DNA from: Rhytidiadelphus loreus
Lineage: Eukaryota > Streptophyta > Bryopsida > Hypnales > Hylocomiaceae
Assembly: GCA_947034895.1 (NCBI GenBank)
Contig: OX344763.1
Coordinates: 21,049,001 to 21,113,000 of the forward strand
Direction: 5' to 3'
Length of the DNA: 64,000 nucleotides
Part shown: in pieces, positions 1-10,800 of the stretch
How positions within the stretch are numbered: position 1 is the stretch's first letter
Layout: the number at the start of each line of letters is the position of its first letter
Notes under the pieces: model-generated
What the model was told of the DNA's origin: nothing
Seen by the model: only the letters and a program-made list of their open reading frames with translations
The model's database searches: none
Program-made: the position numbers and the translations under genes

Positions 1-1019
1 CAAGCCAAATGGACATATTTGTTGTGGTTGGTGTCTTTGACATTGCTTGACTTATCAAAGATGTTGTTCAATCAACCAATCACGATAGATGTCCTTATAC
101 ACCGGATGATTGTGAATATGAACATGGATACAAGCCCTCGGAAGACTTAAATAATTCAAAACCCTATACATGCGACAAAGGCATGGAGATTTGCAAAAAG
201 GAACTTCTTTATAGATCCAACATATGAGAGTAGATTTTACTAGAGACTGCTCTCCCACAATAAAGACAACATGCAAAGATCCCTCCCTCTATGTCTTGTT
301 TTTGTTGTCGCTTCGCCGTAGTCTAGGGCAAGCTTTGTTTTCACAAACTAGATGGTCCACACATAATGAGTAGTGGAACTTTAGTCCAAAGTTGTTTGCA
401 ATGTTTGTGGTGTATGTGTGTGTCTAATTGTGGCCATTGAACTTATAACCCATGCCCTCTAATTGTCAACCTACAAAAATGAAGAAGTTGAATTGGGTTG
501 ACTTCCAAAAGGGGATGCTGAAGAAAGAGAGGCGAGAGAAGAGGAGGTAACTCAAAAAGAACATTTGCATTAAATGATTTAGAAAGATGTCAAAAAGATT
601 CACGACGAAGTATATTGAGGTTTATAAACTTTAACTCATCCCGCAACTTTGCATATCTCTAAGGCACTTCAAAACAGTCACAAACTTAAATGCCCTCTCA
701 TGAATTGAAGGATGCAATGTGCTATCATGCTAAATGTGGTTCACACTTAGAATATTGTCTTCACTTTAGGGGGTATGGTAGATAGCTTGCAACTTGTATT
801 AATGAGAACAACAACATCATTTAAATTTAAAGGCTTATATTTAAGGATTTCGTGCATTGTCAATAATTGAGTTATTTTATTTCAATTACCATTACACAAT
901 CTTTGGACTTATTAATTGTAGATAGTGTTACACTTGGAGGGGGTCCCTAAATGCATCAAAGGCATCAATGCATTGGAAATTGAAACCACTAAAACTCCCC
1001 ATCATGTGCCATTTTTAGT
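1..1019. other. AT-rich non-coding stretch
   Basis: No reading frame longer than about 73 codons and no recognisable domain. Slightly CG-containing patches around 300-330 do not continue. The last 60 bases before 1020 already show the 'ggcatcaat' motif of the following satellite, so the array edge is diffuse. Nothing else is supported. Confidence 0.6.
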
Positions 1020-1490
1020 CTTCTAGATTGCTCGTTTGGACTATAGAACATTGCCTCATTGACAAGGCATCAATCTTGGGTTGTTTTGTCTCACTAGAAT
1101 GGTACAAGTGTAGATGTATGTTTTCAAAAAAAAAAATCGACTGCTCACTTGCACTATAGAACTTGAACTTGTTAATAAGGTGTCAATTGTAGGCTATTTA
1201 GGGTTTCACTAAGATGGTACAAATTTAGATACATGATTTTAAATTTTTTTTAAATTTTTTTGGTTTGGGCTATAAAACATGATTTCGTTAACAAGGTGTC
1301 AATTTTAGGCTATTTAGGGTCTCACTAAGATGGCACAACTTTAAGTACATGATTTCAATTTTTTTTTTGATTGCAAGTTTGGGCTATAAAACATGACCTC
1401 ATTAACGAGGTGTCAATTTGGGTCTATTTAGGGTCTTACTAAGATGGTACAAGCTTAGGTGCATGATTTCAAAAAAAAAATTGGATTGTT
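1020..1490 (+). repeat. ~114-bp tandem satellite, left part
   Basis: Four degenerate head-to-tail units. Each carries a 'gttgtaaaacat'-like segment, then 'ttaacaaggtgtcaatttt', then 'tttagggtctcactaagatgg', then an A-rich run. The 'gtgtcaatt' landmark recurs near 1184, 1298 and 1411, giving a period of about 114 bp. The same unit resumes at 3221, so the array was one block before the insertion at 1491-3220. No coding capacity is seen. Confidence 0.8.
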
Positions 1491-3220
1491 TGTTAGAAGA
1501 AAAACATGTCCACCACAATTGGTTAAAATGCAACTAAGTGTCCTATACAACTATCCTGCAACTACTGCCCTCTCTATTTGCACCAAATTCTTATGTCACT
1601 ATTTGACATCACTGTTTTACATCACAAAAACAACTAGGAAATAAGTAGGAAACAATTGCAACTATAAAATGACAGTAGTTGTTTCCTAGTTGTTTTGTAG
1701 TCGTTTCTCAATTGTTTCCTAGTTGTTTAGATAGTTTAGTAGTTGTTTCTTAGTTGTTTCCACACTAGTAGAAAATCTGAAATTTCTGTCATTTTGGACG
1801 CGTTGTTTTGGACAAAATCTAACAGAAATCTGTTGTTTTGGATAGATTTCTGTTAGATTTTGTCCAAAACAACGCATCCAAAATGATAGAAATTTCAGAT
1901 TTTCTACTAGTGCCATATCATTTTTTAATTGTCTTGTATCAATTGTCAACAATACCATTAGGTTGGACATATAAGACTTGTAAGTAGTTGTATCTTTATG
2001 TAATGAATTATGTTAATAGAATTCTAAGATTTTACATTTTATAGATTTTAAAATCTACAAATTCTACAAATAAAAAACAAGTTGCAAATAAGTTACTAGC
2101 AAGTCGCAAACAAGTGGCAAATGAGTCATAGACAATTTGCAATGAAGTAACAATGAAGTTGCAAATAAATCACACATTAGTCAGAAATGGATCACTCTTA
2201 AATTGTACAACTCACCAATTGAGTGACCAACCTTATATGGCGGCAAATACCACATAAGCAACCACGTCATAAAGCACATCAATGAAGTTTCAAGTAGGCT
2301 GTCAAATGATGTTTTGCCTTGCAAGGTGATTGCAAAAAACACTTGTCCTATTTCTTGTCCCCTTGCCCTTAAAAATTGGCTTTTTGCTCATAACTTTTGC
2401 ATTGTTTGTCCATTTGGCATGAAATTTGGAATGAAGGTAGATGCTAAAGTTGCAGACCTTGAGAAATTTTTAAATTTTTTTAAAGATTAGTTTACTATTT
2501 TTAACATGCACTCAATTGGGTGTCTACCTAGGCCATTTTGGGGGGGTTTTAGTCCTATTTTTTTATCCAAAAATGCAAATTTGAAGCCACAAATTGGACA
2601 TGTTGGAGGTCTACTAACACTAAAGGGGCTGATGATGAGTTTTTATGAAAATAGTATCATGTTGATTGCACACATGGGATCAAAGTGACCTTCCTTTGCG
2701 CGAAAGCTATGAAGAGTGAAAAAATTGCCTTCATGAATTTTTTGGTGCAATGCTAGCGCAGTCTTCTCTAGCAAAATAGTTTTTTCTTATGGATTTTTTT
2801 TGAATTTTTTTTGAATTACTAAAAATGAAAATCTCTACAGACCCCTTTTCTGCTATTTTCTACTCCTAGTGGCTTCTACAGTACTTCGTAGTAATCCGTA
2901 GTACTGCATAATACAACATAGTACAAAATCAACGGTGTAGATCTATAGGCGCCTTCAATCAATGGTGCAGATTTGTCGAGGCGCTTCTAAAACGTAGTAT
3001 TGGTAGTATTGCATAGTATTGCCAGTCCTATAGCCGAAAAACGCAGTTTTGAACGAAAAACGTGAAGTGTTTCTTGCAACTCCCCTGCAACTATGATACA
3101 ACTAGAAAACTTGTCCTTAGCAATTGGGAACCTCTAGATTATCACTAGTTGCAAATGTACAATGCAACAAAAAACTAGTTGCTCTTTGTAGTTGCAAAAC
3201 CCCTCATTTTCTTCTAGTAG
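1491..3220. mobile_element. Degenerate CACTA-like element inserted in the satellite
   Basis: About 1.73 kb of unrelated sequence splits the ~114-bp satellite. The left end reads TTAGAAGAAAA and the right end TTTTCTTCTAGTAG, so the termini are imperfect inverted repeats of the CTAGAAGAAAA kind seen on CACTA-type elements. Inside the ends there are many subterminal copies of GCAACTA/TAGTTGC and GTTGCAAAT-like words in both orientations, as is usual for this superfamily. No transposase frame is visible, so it is non-autonomous. The target duplication is not clear. A smaller MITE lies inside it at 1763-1912. The superfamily call is an inference from ends and subterminal repeats. Confidence 0.55.
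1763..1912. mobile_element. 150-bp foldback MITE, CACTA-type ends, TSD CCA
   Basis: The element starts CACTAGTAGAAAATC and ends with the inverse, and it is flanked on both sides by CCA, the 3-bp target duplication expected for CACTA elements. Nearly the whole 150 bp is self-complementary: an 'acaaaatctaacagaaatct' arm is matched by its inverse with only a short loop. A transcript would fold into one long hairpin. There is no ORF of its own; frames over it only read the hairpin. It is nested inside the larger element at 1491-3220. Confidence 0.88.
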
Positions 3221-4300
3221 TTGGTTTGGGTTGTAAAATATGATCTTGTTAACAAAGTGTCAATTTTGGGCTATTTAGGGTCTCACTAAGATGGCACAAG
3301 TTTAGGTGCATGATTTCTAAATTTTTTTTAGATTGATGGTTTAGATTGTAAAACATGACCTTCTTAATGAAGTGTCAATTTTGGGTTGTTTAGGGTCTTG
3401 CTAAGATGGCACAAGTTTAGGTACATGATTTAAAATAAAAAATTGATTGTTGGTTTGGGTTGTAAAACATGGCCTCGTTAACGTGTCAATTTTGGGTTAT
3501 TTAGGATCTTGCTAAGATAGCACAAGTTTAGGTATATGATTTAAAAAAAAATTGATTGTTGATTTGGGTTGTAAAACATGGACTTGTTAATGTAGTGTCA
3601 ATTTTGGATTGTTTTGTGTTTCATTTAGATGGTACAAGCTTATGATGTAGGTTTATTTTTATTTTTATTACTAGCTTGGGTTGTAAAACATAGCCTTGTT
3701 AACGAGGCATCTATTTTGGAATGTTTTGCATCTCATTTAGATGGTACAAGCTTAGGGTGTAGGTTTCCTTTTCTTTTGGATTGTTAATTTGGGTTGTAAA
3801 ACATGGCCTTGTTAATAAAGTGTCAATTTTGGAATGTTTTGTTTCTCACTTGGCTAGTACAAGTTTAGAATGTAGGTTTCCAATTTTTTTTGGTGTTGCT
3901 CACTTAGGATTGTAGAACATGGCCTTGTTAACGAGGTGTCAATTTTGGATTGTTTTGTATCTCACTTAGACAGTACAAGTTTCGGATGCATGTTTTCAAA
4001 AAACAATTTGATTTCTCTTTTAGGATTGTAGAACTTGGTCCCATTAACAAGGTGTCAATTTTGGATTTAGGGTGTCTCACTAAGTTTTGGTTGCGTATTT
4101 TAAATTTTAAATTTTTTTTTTATTGCTCATTTGGGTTGTAGAACATCACCTTGTTAACAAAGTGTCAATTTTAAGGTCTTCTATGTTTCATTTAGAAGGT
4201 AATTGTAACACTATAGATCATCACCTCATTGATAAGGCATCAATCCTAGGACCTTCCATGTATTATTACAAATGTCTAATGTTAGCCAAAAAGTCCAAAA
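3221..4300 (+). repeat. ~114-bp tandem satellite, right part
   Basis: Continuation of the array at 1020-1490 with about nine more units. The 'gtgtcaatt' landmark recurs near 3258, 3372, 3483, 3595, 3819, 3937, 4051 and 4161, with a diverged unit near 3708. Units differ by point changes and length changes in their A/T runs. The array fades after about 4270 ('aaggcatcaatcctagg'). Short frames at 3950 and 4123 are only read-through of this repeat. Confidence 0.8.
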
Positions 4301-5311
4301 TGAAGTTCAATTACCATCTTTCATTGAGAGTAATTATGATGGCAAAGTAAAGGAATTTATGGTAAATTAGCCTGTAGTAGTCACCTACCAAATGACCCCA
4401 TTATGTGTTTTTTTCAGTTTTTTCAGATTTTGGCTTCAATGCATGTTTTACATGACAATAATGAAGTAGTTATTGACTGCATTAGGTACTTCCAATTTTT
4501 TAGTGAGAATTCATTGTGAGAATTGACTTTTTAGGCCTTCTATGTTAAAAAAGAGTTTGACTAATTTAGGTGAACAACATGAGTATGATGGATTCAGATT
4601 TTGTTTGTTCAAAGGAAGTCTACAGACTCTTTTGAGCTATGATGCATTGAACACTTCAAAAATTTATAGTGAATTCATACTTTTTCAAAAAAACATAATT
4701 TCAATTGTTCTCACACTTGTACTACTAGGGGAAAAAAATTGAAAAATTTCAGCAACCACATGTGGTCTAATCCCTAATTGTGACCACAATGGATTGTTTT
4801 ACCTTACTTCATTGACATTGAAAGGCCATATTCATTAAATTGAGACAATATGGTCATTTTGAGAACTTAAGGCTCCTCCATTCAAAGATAAATTGTTGAA
4901 GGCGAAGATAAAAATAGGGAAGTCGTTAGAAGGCTTAGAGCAATCCCACACCAAAACAATTAAGAAACGTGAATGTGCAAAATGCAATTCCACATGAGTT
5001 GTGTAATCAGATGTAATATTTATAAAAGTGGGTCCCTTTACATTGAAGAACATGAATTTACTTGAATCAACTTCTCTCACTTCTCTATATACTTCACTTC
5101 CTAGGAAATGAAATCCCGGTATATCTAATCTTGCTAGTCTAATGATTGAATGTCTTGTGTCAAAATGTAGAGGCTATGTGCGCAGAGAGCACTCACCCTT
5201 ACTAAAAATTGTTTTTTGTATATGAATGAATATTCTATTAATAGTAATGATCCTTCCACAAAGCGCAGACCACTATGAACGAGGATCACTCAGCAAACCA
5301 TCATGCTTGGA
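4301..5311. other. Non-coding stretch 3' of the gene block
   Basis: AT-rich, with short incidental frames and no recognised repeat. It lies downstream of the stop codon of the minus-strand gene that ends at 5312, so its right part may hold that gene's 3' untranslated region and polyadenylation signals. None of these can be assigned with certainty. Confidence 0.5.
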
Positions 5312-6202
5312 TTAAGAACTGCTATTTGTTGCCTCTTTGGCTGCTTCCAAGGCTTTCAACTTGGCCAATCCTCTGAAGATATCCTCGCGTCGAGAAGGCT
5401 TGGGTGATCCACTGTCTTTATTGAAAGTATTGAACATCCCCATCATCATTAAATCCTTGGCCTCTCTCTTCCGCTTTCGTTCACGTCGCGGAATCTCAGT
5501 ATTGGAAAGAGACCTAGAACCTCGAGGAGGCGGCCGTGGTATCGATCTATTTACAGTGCTTATGTACGGATCGGCAGTTGTTGTCGATCGTGTGTAATTT
5601 GTGCGCCGTATGTCTCGAAGAGTCGTTCGGCGGGAAATAGGTACAGCCGAAGGCAAAGATACTCCGCCCACGGATTTGGAGGGGAACGAGATAGGAATCT
5701 CTACGAGGCGTGGAACCTGTTGTGCACTGCATGCACCCAACGGTACCTCATTGATCCGATCCCCAACCTTGGGATCCACATTCAACTCCACGCTCTGGAC
5801 AGCCTAATGTGCGATCGTCACCGGCAACAGCACTCCATCCTCGAGACGAGGATCCATACCCCGCTCTTCGTCATCCGCATACAATTTTCTGTGCGGGGTG
5901 TTTGGCGTTCGCAAGGTTGGCGACTGTGAACGCAATCGACTAGGGGTGGAGCTGGCCCTCTTCATCGGCGACGGTGAGCAAATCGGTGTCCTCACGGGAC
6001 CCCGACTAGGTGGGCTATCTACCACGCCTTCCTCCACATTTCCCTTTGAGAAGTCGATGGCTGCCGAAGCTGCATCGGTGGCCGAACCCAGGAAGTAAGG
6101 CTTAGAATAGGAGGACGGCACGAAGCTCCCTCCAATCGAGCCGGACCTCATTGAAAGTGACACGTCCGATCCAGACAGCAAGCTCCTCGTCGGTGGTTCC
6201 CT
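5312..6202 (-). CDS. Ser/Arg/Pro-rich protein exon with one in-frame TAG
   Basis: Not recognised. The frame opens after a good acceptor (CTCCAACAG ending at 6203) and runs 296 codon positions to TAA at 5312-5314, with one in-frame TAG at 5804-5806 (codon 133). Both sides of the TAG keep one style: low-complexity Ser/Pro/Arg stretches (SPSPMKRASSTPSRLRSQSP, IPRPPPRGSRSLS) and a Lys/Arg patch RRERKRKR that could be a nuclear localisation signal, ending in a helix-like RREDIFRGLAKLKALEAAKE. The protein is probably disordered and nuclear; that is inference. No upstream coding exon could be joined with confidence. The presumed intron before it carries one of the locus palindromes (6271-6291). It could be the 3' exon of the preceding HAD-like gene, but that frame ends at its own TAA. 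Confidence 0.5.
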
Positions 6203-6485
6203 CTGTTGGAGAAAGTGTAGAACGGATCCTCCGACCTATAGCAATAGAAGTGAGCACACATCCTCCACAATTATCCTCGACCCAAAGATAACCGAACATG
6301 GAAGACAAACACATGTTGAACAAAATAGTACAACCAAAAGAGGCGAGAAATCTTGATTAAATTTCAAAATTTTACTAATTCACAAAAATGAAATGTACAT
6401 AACAATCCGCATTCATAAAAATAATGTACATCGAGTTCTATGATTGACTGAGACACTGAGAAGTCTATTTCTTCCTTCGTCTCTC
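6203..6485 (-). other. Presumed intron/intergenic spacer with a degenerate 21-bp palindrome
   Basis: AT-rich spacer between the HAD-like frame and the Ser/Arg-rich exon. Positions 6271-6291 hold a weakened copy of the locus palindrome (left arm ttatcctcg, right arm caaagataa). Placement in an intron follows from the acceptor at 6203, but no matching donor is certain. Confidence 0.45.
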
Positions 6486-7307
6486 TTATTCAATCACTAG
6501 ATTCATCCCCCGCAACACGAATCGCGACTCGAATGCCTTGGCGGACATCCTCATCCCATCCAATATATAATTCGCTTGATCGTCTGATGCGACCAAGGGC
6601 GCCACACCTATGCGGTTCCGATCTACGAACTCACGCAGGCGTCCGAGTAGACACTTTTTGTGTAGTTTCTTCAGCCATGGAATGAGAGTGCCGACGAGCA
6701 CATTGTCTCCACGCATGTACGGGTTCCAACTCTCAAGGTATATGCAATTCCCGTTCTCATTGAGGATGCCCTTTTGCGGAGAATCATCGATGAGAATGGT
6801 ATTGTCCTTGTTGAAGGAGTTGGGATCCTGAGGGTCCAGGAACAATTCTTCATCAAGCACTTTGAAGAGCAGAGTCTTCCACGGACTCCCAGCCTGATGA
6901 AGAAATTTCCCTTCCGAGGTTTCTACCCTCCTGCAGTTATCCTGACCTAGGATGTGGTAGGGAACCTTGCAATTCTGGAATAGGAAACTTGCAACGGGCT
7001 CCACCGTCTTCTTGAACATGGAGCTCCAAACTACGACGCGGTTCGAAATCTTTGAAACCTCGTCTAAGAACTCGCGCACATTGGGACGAACGAAGACGGC
7101 CTTCGTCCCAATGAGGGTTGGGGTTCGATGGGAGAATACATTATCTCGGACTGTGTAATGTTTTTTCTTCTTATGGGGCCCTTGACCCTAGCTCTCACAC
7201 AGCACTCCGTTCAAATCGAACACGATATTCAACCACTTCTGTCGCGGTTGGACCACTAACGAGGACACACTCCGCGGCACTCTGTTTTTTCGACCTGCGG
7301 TTACTAC
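6486..7307 (-). CDS. NIF/FCP1-type HAD phosphatase-like protein, 5' incomplete, one in-frame TAG
   Basis: A 273-codon frame opens after an acceptor (TTTGATCAG ending at 7308) and ends at TAA. It carries the NIF/FCP1 layout: motif I FDLNGVL at residues 30-36, motif II VVVWSS about 60 residues later, and ILIDDSPQK followed by GNCIYLESWN. The first catalytic Asp of motif I is present, but the second acidic residue of canonical DxD is Asn, as in the plant DLNGxL subgroup, so phosphatase activity is doubtful. A single TAG at 7188-7190 (codon 40) follows DLNGVLCES, and the same frame continues uninterrupted into GQGPHKKKK and the rest of the domain, so the break is one codon without a frameshift. 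No 5' exon with an ATG is convincing. One alternative is splicing from the preceding gene, using a CAG/GTACAC donor at 7853/7852 and the acceptor at 7308, also in phase 0. Confidence 0.65.
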
Positions 7308-7810
7308 CTGATCAAACACAACACGAAAGAGATGTAGTTACCTGTTGAAAGGCAGAATTAGGCGACCCATAAAACGGTGAAAAGCATTGAACCCCACTAA
7401 GCAACTGCAGAACCCCTTCGTTAAGTGATTGTTTGAGTGCCAACGGGCGGTGCACACTTCTAAGTTGTCCGCGCTGGGCACAAACATGGACAAAATCAAT
7501 TCATTAGACACTACACGCATTGAAGAGAAGTTTGAGATATATTTATTTCAAAATAATTTATGATACACCCGGTCTAACGGTTTTGTTGATCTCTAGCCGA
7601 TTGTATACAAGTACCAACTACAGCCCGTTGCGGTATCTACACTATGCTACAACGCAGTCACAGAGTGGCAGTTCTTCCACGCTTTACAATCAGAGACTGT
7701 ACACTCCCTCCTGTCAGACAGAAGGAATGGACATGAGAGTCTCTCACTGGGAACAAGAACATGATGGAAGCCAAAACAAACATCCATCACATCACATTCG
7801 ACAGACTCAA
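7308..7810 (-). other. Spacer between methylase-like and HAD-like genes
   Basis: About 500 bp with no convincing coding exon. It contains a 60-codon frame (7338-7520) that ends at a TAA just inside the spacer and has no recognisable domain. It is either the 3' end of the upstream gene plus the 5' region of the HAD-like gene, or a 545-bp intron (7852 to 7308) if the two genes form one transcript. Unlike the other introns of the block it carries no copy of the 21-bp palindrome. Confidence 0.4.
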
Positions 7811-10800
7811 TCATGAAATATCGTAGGGGTCTGAGGATGGACGAGAGTGTACCTGGCCGAATTCATCATCCAAATAATCCCCGTAGTCGACAGTCTCTTC
7901 GTCGTCGTTTGGGGGATTTTCAAATTCTATCTCCGTCTCCGGTGCACGAGGCTCAGTCGGAGGGGGGACAAGATCCGGTACAACATCACCCTCCTCCTGG
8001 GTCTCCGGGACCGACTCCGCTTGCGCCTCCAAAGTAGGGGGCTAGCTTAAATCATCCTCGCCTCGAGGATGATCCACTGCCCTATCAGCTCCCTCATTCC
8101 CAGCTCCAAGAACCGACTCCGTTTGCACCTCCAATGTAGGGAGCTGGCTTGGATTATCCTCGCCTTGAGGATAATCCACTGCACTATCAGTTCCCTCTAT
8201 CCCAGCTCCAAGGACCGACTCCCTTAGCACCTCCAATGCTGGGGGCTGGCTTGGATTATCCTCGCCTCGACGATAATCCACAGCAGTATTAGCTCCCTCT
8301 GTCCTAGTTCCAAGGGGAGCAATCTCTTTTTGAATCTGTTGATTTGCTCTATCAACTGGAAGAGAGGATCCCTGCTCTTGTTCCATTGGAGGAGGAGAAG
8401 GGGGAGCAATATCCTCTTGGGAGGGAGGTAGAGGATCATCTTCGCCTCGAAGATAACCCTCAGTGCTCAAACCAGTGGACTGTTGACCTGTGGCTTCTGA
8501 AGCACCGCCAACGTCATGCGCATCAAGTTGGCTAGGTTGAGAATTAGAAGGATCCTGTGATCGCGTTCTGAGAGAAACATTCTCTTCCCGCAATTTCTCA
8601 AGTTCCTTCTTCAACGCCTCCTTCTCCGCCAGCTCGTCAGCCCTTCTTCTTGCCTCCTCAGCCCTCTTGACAGCCTTCCTCTCCTCTCTCAGCCTCCAAA
8701 AATCCTTAAGTTCCTACTTCACAGGACGAAGAGGAACTTGAATTGGATCTGTAGCATCTCCGGACGTGGAATCACAACGAGGTTGAGGCTCTACAAGTGA
8801 CGCTACACCTTGGGTTCCCCTAGAGGTTCCCGCGCCATCCTCATTCGGACCAGCGTAGTCGAAGTCTTCCAAATCCGAATACGTGTCCTCCACGTCGCTG
8901 ATGATAATGTCCGGAATGAAGCCGTCCACGGGCTTCCTTGCCGTCTTCTTCTTCTTGCGAGCAACTTCATTTGACTCTTCCTTGTCCTTCGACGCTGATT
9001 TTGGCCCGCGTCTCCCTACGTGGAAGTCCTCTGCGTTGATTTCCACATTTCCTCCTTGGACAACGTTCGTGTTTGTCCCAAATTCATCGATCCCAAGGTT
9101 GGTAGCCCCCTCGTCAGTAGGAAATTGTCGTGGGGCTTCCACGTCGCGATCGATGGAGGGTGTGGAATCCGAGTCCAGATCTGGAGTTTCAAGGTTACGC
9201 GGACGCACGTAACCAGGAAGATATGGCGAGTTCTCATGGCAGAAATCGTTCATGTCTAATTTACTGCCATAAGTCGCCATATCTCGAAGCTTTTGTGAAG
9301 CATGCCTCTCAGTAAGGCCATAGTAATAGAGGCCATACATCTACAATACAACAAGCAGTTGTCAATACTTTTTTTCAAACTATAATGATCCATCCTAGGA
9401 AACTATCTTCGACCCGAAGATAACACAACAACAGATAAAGATGCATGCAACAGAACAATCGAACATAATAATACACCAGAAAGAGATCCTAAGCAATTAT
9501 CTTCGAGTCGAAGATAAATCACAGAGCCATACCTTTGCAGCGATCACGAACTTGGAGCCTGTGTAAACGCCGATGACGTTCTCTCCCGTCACGGCGAAAC
9601 TCTGAAGAATGTCGATATAGAACTCCATCCTTAGCTCACTCAGATGGACCCTATATTTCGCCTCCGTGTTCTTATGGAAATCAGTGTAGTAAGGTATGTC
9701 ATCGGTGCAATATACCTTCTTCACTGCCTCCTTGTATTTTGGCTCCCCGTCATTGCGTTTCTTCATGACGAAAAGGAGCTTCACGGGGGGTGGCACTGCT
9801 CGGTTGGTCAAGTTGTCCAACCTCTCTGCCTTACTTGGCAGGTAGGTGGACACCCTGACTTCGTACCCTGACATCTTCGATGCGGCAAATTTCTTGGCCG
9901 CGTCCATGTCATATGAACTCCCCACAATCCATAACCATACGTCTGGAGTAGACAACACCGGCCTCAGGTGATCATCCAGAAAATTTAGTAATGGCAAGCA
10001 AGGTGGACTGTCACCGGATCCCGGATTTGGCCTCGGGAGGATTCGGAAATCAATCACAGCGAGGCCAAGTTCTCTGTTGACGTAGGGCCATATGTGGGTC
10101 GTCACCAAACCTTGGGGATAGCATTGGTGGCCTCGGATAAACACATCTCCTCCCGATGGCTCCACTCGCTTCTTCATCTTCAAGAAGGTCTTGAACATGG
10201 GATAGACCATTGACAATTTTTGATTGTCCTTGTAGTCTATGGCCGTCTTCTTCTTCGCCTCGTTGGTAAGGCATTTTACGAAGAATTGGTTGGGTATTGC
10301 CATGAGGAGGAAATCCCACGATGCCGACGAAAAGAAGTTGTCGAGCTTCCATTGCCTCCACTTCACATCGATGACATCCCCATTTCTGTCCTTGAATTTC
10401 AAGGACTTATCGAGGGCCATGAACTCCTCCACGATGACTTTCTTACGCTTCCTGCGCTCTACCCAGTGCTCGGCTTTATAGTTGTCCTCGCACAGGATCT
10501 TTGCCGCCCCCACAGAGACCTTTGGATAGTCTCGTGTACGTCCCTCTGTTCTCCCAAGCAGATGGAGGACATAATCCTTGAGATCTTTGTCCGTGAAGTG
10601 CCCCATGTGCTTGAAGAACTCCCTTTTGAGCGAGAAGTTCTTTGCGTTGAAGCTCTTCGCGCTGTTGTAGGATTTCCGTGACACGGGATCAATCAACAAT
10701 CCATGAGTGTGCTTTGTGAGGAACTCCTCCCACATCTGATAGGTCTCATCGGCCAAGGTTATTATTCGAATTTCGTTTTTGACATCGGACGCCAACTTGA

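Noticed and set aside
5337..9315. Plus-strand ORFs over the gene block (for example 5337-5597, 8883-9212)
   Set aside because: They are shadows of the minus-strand exons, which show the domains, splice sites and phase consistency.
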